DNA from: Dendrolimus kikuchii
Lineage: Eukaryota > Arthropoda > Insecta > Lepidoptera > Lasiocampidae
Length of the DNA stretch: 64,000 nt
Reading direction: 5' to 3'
Assembly (NCBI GenBank): GCA_019925095.2
Contig: CM034412.1
Location: 10,144,001 to 10,208,000, forward strand
The notes under the pieces: generated by a model
The model's input: the letters and a program-made list of their open reading frames with translations, nothing else
Told to the model about the DNA's origin: nothing
Databases searched by the model: none
Position numbers and translations under genes: made by a program
In this document: positions 38,950 through 50,636 of the stretch, in pieces
Layout of the letters: each line of letters opens with the position of its first letter
How positions within the stretch are numbered: position 1 is the first letter of the stretch

Positions 38950-39365
38950 TCCCTATTAATATTATAAATGCGAAAGTAACTATGTCTGTCTGTCTGTTCC
39001 GTTTTCACGGAAAAACTACCGATTTGGCTGAATCTCAGTATATATATTTTTTCGATGCCGAGGATCAATATAGGATACTTTTATCCGGAAAAATGGGATA
39101 GTTTCCGAGATAAAAATATATTTGTCTCTGTTTGTTATGCTTTTACGGATAAACTACTGGACCGATTTGGCTGAAATTCGATATATATGTAATTTTAATA
39201 CGGAGGGTGGTCAAAGACTAATTTTCATCCCGGATAATAGGATAGATTTATGTAAACGTTATCCCAGAAAGTAGGATAGGTTTTTTTGTGATTTTCCGTT
39301 TTCGTCATTTCGGTGATTTCGGCCATTTCAGCCATTTCGGGCATTTCGGCCATTTTTGTTATTTA
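38950..39365 (+). repeat. Helitron-like repeat with short tandem ATTTCGGCC motifs
   Basis: It starts attataaatgcgaaagtaac and repeats the block gaccgatttggctgaaattc. It ends in imperfect 9-10-base tandem units around 39300-39355. Related to 49910 and 50640. Confidence 0.5.
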
Positions 39366-40000
39366 TGTAGTTTTCAGATAGACTGGGGATAGATAAATAA
39401 AACAAGAATTGCTTGAAATAGAGGATGAAAGTTTGTTTGGGAGGACAAGTGCATGTCGGACCACGCACATTGAAGGATTTCCTAGCGGTGACAAACTTTC
39501 GTTATCTTTTAACCGGCTTCAATAGAAGGAGCCTTCTCCTTCTCTATTCGTGCTATAATATTTTTTTTCTATAATTTGTTTAAAACTAAAAACCGTTACA
39601 ATGGTTGTATACAGACATGTTTGGATTTAACTTTAATTAGCAATTTCATACTATGTCGGATATTTTATGGCATTTTTTGTAAGGTTAATGGGATAAAATA
39701 CATCCTCAATTTCTCCAGCTCTGAAATTTTCGTCACCAAAATTCTCCCAACCACAAAATATTGTCCCAATCCGGGGACCCTGTTCACATTACAAAACGTT
39801 AATCGGTCTTAAAGTTCACAGTGTTTAGTGGACCAATCAGCGATCCGACAATCTTGTGTAGTTCCTGAACGATGAACTATTAGGGATCGAGATTTGAATT
39901 CTGCTTTAGAAAGTTGTGGAATTAATAAGCATCATCCATACCGTTACAAGGAATTTCTTTTGTCTTCTACTGGCCGCGACTCGGAGGTGTTTAGCAACTT

Positions 40001-40263
40001 TTTTTTTAAGGCGGGGGAAATGCTATTTACGCACAATACCGGGTCCTTTGCAAGGGATTAGACCATAGTTGATCATGGAGGCTTTACCCTTTAATAAGGG
40101 GCAATCCAAACAGTAATCAACCAGCTTGTGTGGAGATTCCGAGAAGTTGCACGGGCAACAACCACTACCCACTAAAACCACCCTCCTCCCATGTGCCCCG
40201 CGCTTTTTATGTAGGAAAGGCAGAGACTTAGAACGTAGTTACGCCCAGTCCGATCCAGCGCAA
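40001..40263 (-). mobile_element. R1-type LINE 3' tail, short insertion with 15-bp target duplication
   Basis: On the minus strand it runs from TTGCGCTGGATCGG to poly(A), flanked by GGTGTTTAGCAACTT (39986-40000 and 40264-40278; the last two bases on the left merge with the T-run). It starts almost exactly where the tail of copy B joins its ORF2. Confidence 0.85.
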
Positions 40264-40383
40264 GGTGTTTAGCAACTTAACTTAACTTCACGGAAAGCTG
40301 CTAGTTATGAGAGGATAAAGAAATGTCTAGCCATTCCGCCTTAGGATTGATAGGTAACACTAGTTTTTAACTAAATGCTTTTA

Positions 40384-40640
40384 TTAACTTACGCAGCCGT
40401 ACGTGATTCTTCCCTGCAGTGTTGCCCATTCACGCACGACTACCGACGCACTGCCCCGATGATGAGGCTCACAATATCGTCGCTGATATTGCGTAGACCA
40501 CCTCCTGCTACTGCGGTGCTCACCTCCAAATTTACCGCACGTACCTCGCTTTTGGATCTCCTCTTCAACTACACTAAACTCCTTTTTCACTGAACTGCAC
40601 ACTAAACTCGTCACTGTCTTTTACTAAATTTCTTAGTTTG
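40384..40640 (-). other. Possible untranslated first exon or decayed element
   Basis: A GC-balanced block containing, on the minus strand, atccaaaagcgagGTACGTG, a fair splice donor. No protein is recognised in either strand's frames. Low confidence. Confidence 0.2.
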
Positions 40641-41033
40641 ACGCCGTGAAAAATCCCTTGAAAATGTAGGAATGAGGGACACCAGGCTTCTAAACATACA
40701 CTCTAAATCTAACCGGGATTAAACGCTAGTATGGTAATATTAATAATCTACGTCGTTCACATCGAGTACATTCGGGTTTTTCTTTATCAATAATTACACT
40801 CAAACACTCAACCGCTTTATTGACATAGGACCTTTGATTATTTAACACAAAAGTCACTTCAAGTTAAGCAAGTTGTGGGTAGTATTGATCTATATGTATA
40901 TAGCTTGAGTGATGTGACCGCTTTGGCATTAAAATAGAGACGCTTGGAGGCTTAAGTCGGTACTCAATCTACTAAGCATAAGAATACCTACAACTTATAG
41001 ATATATATATTTTTTTATAATACGTTGTACCCC

Positions 41034-41260
41034 GGTTTTAAGCGCGGTAATTTAATTGATTTTTATAATTCCGACTTTGCGGCCACTTTTCCGTAGCCAT
41101 AATCACGGAATTAATTACTTTAACAATACTCATTGACACTTGACATCTTTGTCTTTCGTGATCACGTCTACTGAAAAATCGCCGAAACGACGGAATAATA
41201 AATATCAAATAAATTACCGCGCTCAAAACCGTTAAAACGTAGTTTTAATATGTATACTAG
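41034..41260. mobile_element. Second fold-back MITE of the 38.6-kb family
   Basis: The arms ggttttaagcgcggtaattt and its complement enclose about 140 bases. The outer right arm continues aaaacgtagttttaatatgt as in the first copy. Confidence 0.65.
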
Positions 41261-41289
41261 TCGCGAAAATCTAAGATTTTTTTCCCAAT

Positions 41290-41480
41290 AATTATTTAAT
41301 CTTTTTTAAAAATTATGTATTGCAAAACTGGCAGATAGGTAAACGGCCCGACTAGTGGAAAGTGGATATCGTCACCTGAAGATCTTTGTAACACCAGGGG
41401 CGTGGCCAAGGCATTGCCAGCCTTTATTGAATGAGATAGAGGGGATGGGACACAATTTATAAAAAAAAAAGAATAAACTA
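41290..41480 (-). repeat. Fragment of repeat family F
   Basis: The plus strand shows tgtaacaccaggggcgtggc then caaggcattgccagcc, the reverse of the F tail (ggcaacgcgttggcttcgcc). Confidence 0.5.
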
Positions 41481-42122
41481 GACATATAAAAAGAAAAACC
41501 AATTCTTGCCGCTTCTTCTCCTTAAACAGCGATAACACGTTGTGAAGCGGTGTACATAGAATAGGAAGTAAAATTAAATGTCGACTTATTTTACTTCGGG
41601 GCAACGCCGTTGACTTGGAGACCATATTTGTTTTACAAAAAAGAGCCTCGGCCCTCAGGAGTCTCTTAGGGAACGCTTTAAGGAAATCGGTATTATGTCG
41701 GTCGCCTGCCAATTTATTTTAAATAATAAAATTTATATTCGTAATAATTAGAGTGCTTACAAACAGTAACGTCATACTAGTATATGTATGACCGACAAAA
41801 AGTGTTTTCCAGTGGAACTTATTTAGAATAAAAAAATTTGAACTGGAATATATTATATTTAATACCAAATAGGTCGTCAGAACTCTCACTCGTTGCACGG
41901 TACACGATTAGCTCCAGGCCAACCGTTTCGCGCCAATATTCTGTGAGTGCGTGATATCACGCCGTTCGAGTCGGCCTAGAGGCCCTATTGCCTTTCGTCG
42001 TTCGTTTTCGCCTGATCAGCGCGAAATAGTCACTGAAATTTTAGACAGAAGAAATAAAGAACAAAGATTTCTTTAATACTACGGCAATAGAATAGTTAAA
42101 TTAAAATAGAATACCTACTTTA

Positions 42123-42750
42123 TCTATACTAATATATAAAGCTGAAGAGTTTGTTTGTTTGGTTGCTTGAACGCGATAATCTCAGGAACTATACTGATCT
42201 GATTTGTAAAATTGTGTCAGTGTTAGATAGCCCATTTATCGAGGAAGGCTATAGGCTATATATCATCACGCTAAGACCAATAGGAGCGGAACACCAATGA
42301 AGAATGTTTCAAAATCGGGGTTTTTTTTCCTTTTGAGAGCATCCGCTGCGTAAACAGTATCTTTTAATAAGGTTGGCTCACTATAACCTTTATTATGTTA
42401 ACCAAATTTGTTCTAAAATAATGCATTATTTGCGAAGGTGTTTTTATAAACATGATATTAATCCTTAACCAAATAAATACGTTATTCATCACAAGTATTT
42501 AATTTAAAACAAAATTGCCATCTACGTTATTCGATTTCAATGAATATTTTAAGGGATATCGCAGTTTTAAAATAACATCACAGCAAAATAAGGATCAAGT
42601 ACTGCGCGTGCATTTATGATGTGCAAGGCCGGCGGGCAGTCATTAAGATTTAAAAATATTTTCACCGTCTACGTAAACAAAGTCGCGGGTTAATTTAGCG
42701 TTAGCCCAAAGTAACTATTCCACGCGGACGAAGTCGCGGGCAGAAGCTAG
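42123..42750 (+). mobile_element. Helitron-like non-autonomous element, complete ends
   Basis: The start A|TCTATACTAATATATAAAG and the end gaagtcgcgggcagaagCTAG|T have the Helitron signature: a 5' TC, a 3' CTAG, insertion between A and T, and a GC hairpin about 10 bases before the end. Length 628 bp. No Rep/helicase inside. Confidence 0.75.
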
Positions 42751-42764
42751 TTGTACAATAAAAT

Positions 42765-42875
42765 TTATCAAACAATACACAAAAACAGCTTAGAAATAAG
42801 TACAAATGGCGGCCTTATCGCTCGCAGCGAACTCTGCCAGACAAACTTTTGGGTTGGAGAGAGAAAATGACACAA
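42765..42875 (-). repeat. Repeat family D fragment
   Basis: It contains acagcttagaaataagtaca then aatggcggccttatcgctc, matching 61455. Confidence 0.55.
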
Positions 42876-43061
42876 AAGCAGAGTTTAGTTGCACAATATT
42901 CTAAAAAAATATTTAAAAAATACAATAGTAATATAGTCCATATAACACAAAAGTAAATGGAAAATGCATTTAAATATAAAAAAACAAGCAAGTTCTAAAA
43001 CGAAATCCAACGACAGAATAGAATTGAATAAACATTTATTGTATAAACTGTCACAAACATA

Positions 43062-43327
43062 TTTTTTTTTAAGTTTAAGGCTTGGCAACTAGTCCTTTAA
43101 GCCAGACGCCGTTGTATTGTAGGCTACAATCGACGTCATTCAACGGAGTTCTTGTGAAAACTCGAAAGGCCACATTTGGCTATATCGTTCACATTTCTCG
43201 CAAAAACACGTAACTACTACTCAAAAGCTATCAATATCCTACAACTATTGTTCATTTTAGAATAATTTTACACATTTTTAGAAAATAAAACTGCACAGTA
43301 CAATGTCCACTTACAGTTCCCGCCAAA
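43062..43327 (-). mobile_element. SINE-like family S1, copy 3
   Basis: Minus-strand copy with T-run at its left and flanking 17-bp duplication AAACTGTCACAAACATA (43045-43061 and 43328-43344). It carries the uninterrupted MITE target site (aataattttacacattttta). Confidence 0.8.
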
Positions 43328-43649
43328 AAACTGTCACAAACATAAAATTACAAGGGCGTTGGAGTTCTTTGTTGGAAAGACAGTTTCTCCTTTCGGACGT
43401 ATAATATAGGCAAATGTAATGGTGCCTGGCCATTATTACATTAATTAGTCAATAAATAAACTAGCTAATTAAATTAATATAAATCTTTATCTTTATAGAA
43501 GCACAAAACAATGTCACATTACTATAAATTATTTTTTATTATCAGTCAATCAATTTCGACGAAAGACGTTGGAGAGTAAGCTCTCAGTGTAATCAAGTAA
43601 TTCCAGTACGGCTTTATCACGATAATAGAAAGTTTTAACAAGTTTCTGT

Positions 43650-44636
43650 TTTTTTTTATTGCATGAGTTCAGCATACAGGCAGACGGCTCTGATGATGGA
43701 AAGCGGTTACCATCGTCTATGGACATCTGTAGCATCAAAGGTGCAATCGATATGCTGCCGCTCTCTAGGGGAGACTGGAACCTGGCCACTAATGCCGGAA
43801 CATAACTCAAGGTTGTTATGGCGGCATACTTTAGACCAGGGGCTCAATTATGTCATTTCAATATCATAATGAAAGTACGATTTAATTGGGATAGTGACAT
43901 AAATTCGTATTCTACCAAGTCCATAATACCATCTCGATATCGTGGTGGTAGAATAATAGTAGTGGTGGTGCGGGTGACGAAGGTAGAGTTTGTTGGTGGT
44001 GGAAGGAGGCAAAATCCACAGCCAGGCAGAATATAAGCGGCACTCACCTGCGGATCCCCAATCCTCGTTGTAAAGCACGACTTCAGGGATTGCGTGTATC
44101 ACACCAACAACAGGAGCGGGTTTAAGGTAAAAGCGTTCTTATGCGCGTGCGGTGCTCGCGAGGCCGTCGACGTACTGGGCCGCCCGCCGCCACGAGTCGT
44201 GGTTAGCCGACAGATGGTACCGCCTGTCTCTATCCAGCGTGCGGATTTGCGGAAAGGAGGGGAAAAGTAGGTAATATAAGGCGCCTAACCAAGTAGAAAA
44301 AAATGGGATTGCCATCAGTAGAAATGGCGTTAGCTGAAATAAATATTGTAAAGCTACCAAATTGAAACAATTATTACCCGAGTTTTCACTTATAAATATT
44401 TATAAAGAGCGCAATTATCAGAATACCGAAACCAGACAAACCTATAATAGAGATGACAGTGTCCGGCGATTTTGGCGAGATAATAATAGCAGAATTGGGC
44501 CTGACGTGTGGTAGCCATCCACGATTCAGACGGGCGATTGCCTCACCACCTGGATGTGGGTTGTTTTGTTGCCTCTTACGACAGTCCGCTCGGCCGCAGG
44601 AAATTGTATTCTTTCTCTGTCCCTGCGCGGATATTT
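43650..44636 (-). mobile_element. S2 SINE-like repeat split by a 666-bp insert
   Basis: Left half 43650-43842 and right half 44509-44636 together make one S2 unit: ...tagaccagggg stops and tggtagccatcc resumes. The foreign DNA between them carries an exon-like segment. Confidence 0.65.
44040..44342 (-). pseudogene. Exon-like open segment with splice sites, origin unknown
   Basis: On the minus strand a good acceptor (tttatttcag, ending near 44336) opens a frame starting LTPFLLMAIPFFSTWLGALY. It continues through DRDRRYHLSANHDSWRRAAQ to a TAA at 44139, then stays in the same frame (ERFYLKPAPVVGVIHAIPEV, VLYNEDWGSA) to a strong donor gcaG|GTGAGT at 44051. One stop in an otherwise coherent ~95-codon frame with GC content above its surroundings suggests a real exon that has decayed. 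The N-terminal part looks membrane-spanning. I do not recognise the protein. Confidence 0.35.
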
Positions 44637-44724
44637 ATTCGATTCTTAAAGCTGATTTTTACTTCTTTTATTAAAAATTAATACAATATTAAAAACTAAT
44701 ATGAGTAGTAATAATCTAATGCAA

Positions 44725-44860
44725 AAAAAGAGAACTTATTTGTATTGTATTCTACCCATAGTCCCTCGAGACTATAATTAGAATCACCGTCTTTTATGGG
44801 TAAGGTGCCCAGAAGGCTGACTACGTTTCCTGATTTTGATCTCGGTTCGGTCAATTCAAT
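44725..44860 (+). repeat. Dispersed repeat family M, copy 1
   Basis: It shares ttgtattctacccatagtcc, ccctcgagactata and ggtgcccagaaggctgacta with 53060-53200. Confidence 0.5.
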
Positions 44861-45389
44861 TGAACAGTATATATTTAAATTATTAATATAATTCATCTTT
44901 AGATATATAAAGAAGAGAATAATAGACAGTACTCAGAAATATAAGTAATGAAATATAAATTAATGATTTTTTTATTCTAGGTCATTTAAACTTTAAGAAA
45001 ATAACTACAATTTATGTAATTATTTCATGAATGAAACATTTCTTAGAGACTAATCGAAAATAATGAAAGTAGCTATATTTCATAGAGCTTTTACATAACA
45101 GAGGAGTAATTCATAAGATGGCGCGTGTATTGTACCTACGTTGGAGAATTCAAGTCGATCGTCTCACCACGTTCCTCAAACCTTTAAAAACGAACCAACA
45201 GAAAATACATTTTATAATATTGGGGGGTGAAATATAAGAATATGTGTTTTAAGAGATATTTCGTGATAGATTTAACATGGTGGTCTTTATTAATCCTTAT
45301 ATGTCAAACTTAAACACGATATGCTAAAACTTGGTTTATAATTAAAATACTTATTTATAGATGTTCTCCTTTGTATAATCATTTTCATT

Positions 45390-45705
45390 ATTTTTTATTT
45401 TTATTGCATGAGTTCAGAAGACAGGCGGACGGCCTGACCTGATGGAAAGCGATCACCATCGCTTATGGACATTTACAACACCAAAGGTGCTACAAATGTG
45501 CTGCTGCTATCTAAAAGTAGACTGGAGCCTGGCTGCTAATACCGGACAACAATTCAAGTTTGTTATGGTGGCATACTTTAGATCAGGGGTGGTAGCTATC
45601 CAGACGGGCAAATGTCCTACCACCTAGCTGTGGGATGTTTTGTTGCCGCTTACGACAGGCCGCCCGGCCGCAGCAAATTGTATTCTTTCTCCGTTCCTGC
45701 ACGGA
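45390..45705 (-). mobile_element. S2 SINE-like repeat, complete copy
   Basis: From a T-run and gcatgagttcagaagacagg to gttcctgcacgga. It keeps both ends of the S2 unit. Confidence 0.7.
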
Positions 45706-45715
45706 TAAAATCAAT

Positions 45716-46125
45716 CGGAACGTGGTAGAGCAATGCTGGCATCATTATCTTGATTACAATGCTTAGGGCGGCTCGATCAGTGTGATACCACGCTCTCACA
45801 GAACATCCGCAACAGAACAGAAAATAATATCGGCGTAAAACTGTTAGCTATAGGCTAATAGAGTTTCATGCGGTGAGAGAGAGTTCCAATGGCCAATTCA
45901 TCCTATTTTCCCAATCCCATCCCCTTTACTAATCCCATATCTCATCCCTCCTGCCTGATCCTTCTCTCTCATCCCCCTGTCCCAATCCCAATCTGTATAT
46001 CCTATCCTAAAAGTTGGTATCGCGTTGGCTTCGCCCCCGGTGTTGCAAATGTCTATAGGTGGTAACCATTTTCCATCAGGTGGGTCGTGTGCCTGTTTTC
46101 CAACTTCGCAATAAAAATACAATAT
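45716..46125 (+). mobile_element. Repeat family F (SINE-like), copy 1
   Basis: The head (ggcggctcgatcagtgtgat, accacgctctcacagaac), a C/T-rich middle and the tail (gttggcttcgcccccggtgt, caacttcgcaataaaaata) recur at 47525-48085 and, reversed, at 48195-48390. Polarity is given by the A-rich end. Confidence 0.55.
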
Positions 46126-46679
46126 AAATAAAATACGCAATTTGCTATAAAAATAAAATACATTCGCAATAAAGAACCCTAATAAGAAAACACAACCTTT
46201 TATAAACAATTTACCGACGAATGAATTAATGTTATTATTCCAAGAGATGAAGGACAAAACGTCATATTTCCATTTTTTAATTTTTTGAGAAAACAATAAA
46301 AGTCTGACAACTAACCGACTACATCATCTGCATATGTTTTAGTTATGTCATATTAAACTATTGTTTCAGTCGAGCTCAATAGCATGTTTATTGTAAACTC
46401 AATGTTAATCTGTGGTTTAAATGAAGTCTTAATAATACTATTTAATATTACTCCAATATAGTGAGTGAAAAAGAACAAGGAAACTAATTTTCCTGTATGG
46501 TTAAGTGTAGTTTTGTTCGGAATTCTCGACTTCGAAACTTCGAAAACCGTGTTATTGATAAGGTTTTACATGTGTTTTAAATAAGAACAAGGAAATTTTC
46601 ATACGGAAATGTGATGTTTGTTCTTCATCTTCTTATTGTTACTTCTTCATTGATAGGAGAGACGGGTCTATATCAATTT

Positions 46680-47010
46680 CCTACTCTATGTCGTGAAGGC
46701 AGACGCGTGCCTGGGCGGGCGGCTACCGGGGAGCGAGGGGGGCTTACCCAGCTCACCTAGGCAAGGCAAGCCAACTGCCAAGCAAGGACCTTTTAGTACG
46801 CGTTCGATGTTTAGGGAGATTGCACGTCAATTTTTCATTAAATTTTATTAATATTATCCGCGTGTTAAAAAAACGGATTTGCTGAATAAATTTTGTGCAG
46901 TTTACGGGTTGTGTTTAATTGTGTTGTAAAAAAATCCTGTGACTTCAATTTGTGCGAAAAGTTGAGGACGCCAACGATCTGTGTAAGCCGTTTTCAAAAG
47001 GCAACAAGGT
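46680..47010 (+). promoter_or_regulatory. GC-rich block, candidate first exon
   Basis: The sequence from ggcagacgcgtgcctgggcg is GC-rich until 46800, then gaataaattttgtgcagttt and, at 47008, a possible donor aacaAGGTGGGT. No ATG-led frame of note. The promoter reading is tentative. Confidence 0.2.
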
Positions 47011-47524
47011 GGGTTATGCTATAAGAAGTAATTTGTTTTCTATTGCATGTTACATTATAAAAGAAATCGTGTGCCTATTAAGTGTACCTAGTAATAAATC
47101 CATAATTTTATTTGAGAAGCCGGTTTTCATAATACTCAAAGCAATAGAGACAATAAAACCCCGATTTTCTGTCTGATCGCAGGGAGATATAGCTTTTTAT
47201 TTCATGTTTTGGCAAAGATGTTTTGTTGAAATTTAGTTAGGTATAAATATGATTGATTGTTTTTTCTAGACAAATATAATCGATGCACTAATGAAATACA
47301 TTTTGTTTCATAAAATATTATCCAGACTAGAGCATGCAATTAATAAATTATGAAAAAGAAATGCTTTCTGTCTGTAATAAAAATGATCTGCGTAACTTAG
47401 ATATGAATATTGTTGTAATAAATTGTAGAAATAAATTGATTGTTATACTAGCTTTATAATTATTATTAAGGGTTCAAGCATTAATTAATAAATTGAAAGA
47501 AAATTAAAGCACTTTTCATATTAC

Positions 47525-48085
47525 GTGATAGAGCCATGCTTGATCCCTATTTTGATTACAGCTGTTAGGGCTGGCTTGATCAGTGTGATACTACGCTCTT
47601 AAAGAATATCATCGGCGTGAAGCGGATAGCCTTGAGCTAGTAGAGTTTCGTGCAATGAGTTACGATAGCACCATGCCCGTATTCTAATCCAAAATCCCAT
47701 TCATTGAATGAATGAATGAATATGCTTTATTGTATTTTAAAAGATAAAGTTAACAGAAATAAAATTTTACAATACAATAGGCGGTATTATCGCTATTAGC
47801 GATTTCTTCCAATCTACCTTTGGATGGACAAGAAGTTTGATAAGAACAGAGGTATGTTGCATTATTCTCACTACCGAATCAGTATCTTATAAATATATAC
47901 ATACATTAATAAAATATAAAAATTATACTAATAAGATAGATCCCTTTGTCTGATCCTTGTATTTCATCCTAAAGGCTGGCAACGCGTTGGCTTCGCCATT
48001 GGTGTTGCGAACGTCAATAGGCGACGGTTACCACTTTCTATATGCTGTGACGTTTGCCAGCGGTTTGCCAACTTCGCAAAGAAAA
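47525..48085 (+). mobile_element. Repeat family F, copy 2, interrupted by a family D insert
   Basis: The head at 47525-47700 and tail at 47938-48085 match copy 1. Between them lies D-family sequence (gctttattgtattttaaaag ... cttccaatctacctttgg). Confidence 0.5.
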
Positions 48086-48194
48086 AAAAGGACCGGCCAA
48101 GTACGTGTTGGACTTAGCACAGTGAACACTATTTTTGTAATTTTATTACATTGCACATGGGTAAATGTTGTGCGTACATCTACCCATGTAATAA

Positions 48195-48390
48195 AATGGA
48201 TCATCAGATTGGTAGATGGAATAGGAGGTGGATGGCATACAAGGATTAAACAGGAGAACGGGTAGAGGTATCAGACAGGAGGAGCTGGATATAGGGGACC
48301 GGATAGAGAATGGAGTAGGGTCATCGGAACACTCACTCATAGCACGAAACGCGATTAGCATAAGGCTAAACCATTTCATGCCGATATTGA
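48195..48390 (-). repeat. Repeat family F, reversed fragment
   Basis: It contains gaacactcactcatagcacg then aaacgcgattagcataag, the reverse of the family head. Confidence 0.45.
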
Positions 48391-48479
48391 AAGAAAGAAA
48401 AAGAAATATTATCGAGAATGAATGCACATTAAACTTAAAAATAATAATAAAAGACATTACACTAACAGGCGGTATATTA

Positions 48480-48483
<4 letters not shown>

Positions 48484-48568
<85 letters not shown>
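48484..48568. repeat. (AT)n microsatellite
   Basis: About 42 uninterrupted AT units. Confidence 0.95.
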
Positions 48569-48572
<4 letters not shown>

Positions 48573-48579
48573 TAATAAT

Positions 48580-49380
48580 TTAATTTTTAAGAAATGTACA
48601 CAACATTCACGGCAATGAGGTTGGCAACTCAGCATTATGTTTGTATGAGACCGTGGTATCACGTGTAAATCGTTGAAGATCGAATTTTAATGTCCTACGA
48701 ATGGCCTGGATGAAGGCTTGTGTGTGGACCATAGAGTGGCCAACATACACTAGTTCAGGGATGCCAAGGATATATGACTATTAAACCGGTTTCAACTAAC
48801 TTTACAGATATGAAATTATTTCGGATTATCCGATACTTTCGGATAATTTTATCGACGGGTATTAGATTTCTTACGAATTTTAAGAGAACAATATAAACAA
48901 TTAGCCCCATAGTTGGCTATTATTGTATACTAGCGGTTTCAGTAGACATTGTCCAACCCTGAAATAAAATAAAAATTTAGAACCCGATTGCAGCGCCACC
49001 TACCTGATCTATTTGTGAATATAAACCAATCAAACACGCATAAAATTTCATCAAAATATTTTGTTTAGATTGATGGGTTACATTATGCAAGTTTTAGTAA
49101 AGCTCCCTAATTTTTATACAGCTTATATTAATCGGAGATAATATATATAGCATTCGAATTGTGAAAGAATTTTTGAAATAGGTCCAGCAGCTTTTGAGTT
49201 TATTCGTTACAAACCTTCGATCATATAGACGGTCTATCTCAATGTTACAAAAATACAAATGTTTCCTCTTTGTAATATTAGTATAAATCAACAAAAAACA
49301 TTATCGTAATTTGCTTAGCTTGGGAATATACAGTATGTGCGTTTATCTGCCGATTAATCTATACGTATAATTATAATTGC
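48580..49380. other. Intergenic sequence
   Basis: No gene. Some AT-rich stretches resemble decayed repeats (tgtagtaataaaatg-type), none assignable. Confidence 0.35.
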
Positions 49381-49384
49381 TTGA

Positions 49385-49626
49385 CCCCACTGACTGACTG
49401 ATTGACTGACTGATTGACTGACTGACTGACATATCAACGCACAGCCGAAACTACTGGGACTAGGATCGTGAAAATTTGAATGCGGGTTCCTTTTCTACTG
49501 TAGGTGCGCACTAAGAAAGGATTTTTGAAGATTCAACCTTTAAGGGGGTAAAAAGGGGCTACCTGTTAACTTCTCAAAATATGATTATTTTTAATCTATG
49601 CGACTGAAGTTGCTGGCAACAGCTAG
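49385..49626 (+). mobile_element. Helitron-like element with GACT tandem repeats
   Basis: The 5' part carries imperfect actgactgattg tandem units (49390-49430), then catatcaacgcacagccgaa, and the 3' end is gttgctggcaacagCTAG|T. Confidence 0.6.
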
Positions 49627-49909
49627 TTATATATAATTATAAATAAATATTTATAATTTATAAATATAATTAATCCTTATTAATAATATAAATTTATATA
49701 ATTTATTTAGAACTTAGTTTATTTTTAATTGTTATGAAGTTTATTTAATTATAGCCTATACAAATTAATATTAATTAAAAATCTAAAATATCCTATAAAT
49801 AAACCTAACTTAAAAATATATATACAATAGTAAAAAAAAAACTAATATTAAAATAAAACCTATATTAAAGCCCGTCCAGCCCCACCAGACCACTGTCACT
49901 TTGCATTGT

Positions 49910-50240
49910 ACCTATATTATAAATGCGAAAGTAACTGTCTGTCTGTTACGCTTTCACGGAAAAACTACTGCAGCGATTTAGCTGAAACTCAGTATATATA
50001 GAAGGGATACTTTTCATCCCGGATAATGGGATAGATTTATGTAAAGATTATCCCGGTAAGTAGGATAGGTTTTGCGATTTTGTCATTTTTGTCTATTTCG
50101 TCCATTTTGTCTATTTTGTCAAGTTTTGTCATTTATGTAGTTTATAGTTAGACGGGGGATTGCATAGTTTGCGATATAAAATGAAGTCAATCTTCCGGGG
50201 GCAAATACATAAAATTTCATTCAATATAGCCTGTACCGCT
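49910..50240 (+). repeat. Helitron-like repeat, attataaatgcgaaagtaac type
   Basis: Same head as 38950 and 50640 with the block cccggataatgggatagatt. Confidence 0.5.
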
Positions 50241-50636
50241 TTTAAACAAGACGTACGTACTACATGTTGACTGGGTAACCTTTAGTTTATTTATATATAA
50301 AATATGTTATTGACATGTATGACACTTATGACTCGCAGCCGCCTACCTTCTTTATTTCTTCTCCAGGACATGGTGGGTAGAATGCCCTTTAAATGTACTT
50401 GTTTTCAAGTCACTGTCATAATTTTCGTAAAATAAAATCGCACTATTGTAGATGGCCTTTAGAACGATTCTGCAATGTCACGGACATGATTGCTACAGCT
50501 TTTAAAGGTCCCTTTATTATAAATGACTGGTTTGACCTGTGACAAGCGAATAGGCCTTTTAATTTATTAAATAAATTATTAATCCATTACTTTTTTTATT
50601 ATACAAATATGTATTTTAAAATAAAATATGTAAATT

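Noticed and set aside
43842..44102. Separate minus-strand gene starting at 44102
   Set aside because: That ATG-led frame reads through the donor at 44051 into intron-like text; the exon reading from the upstream acceptor explains the open frame better.
48228..48572. ORFs rich in alternating Ile/Tyr
   Set aside because: They are translations of the (AT)n microsatellite at 48484-48568.
49385..49432. CRISPR-like regular repeats (ACTG units)
   Set aside because: A 4-base tandem repeat without spacers inside a Helitron-like element in a eukaryotic genome.
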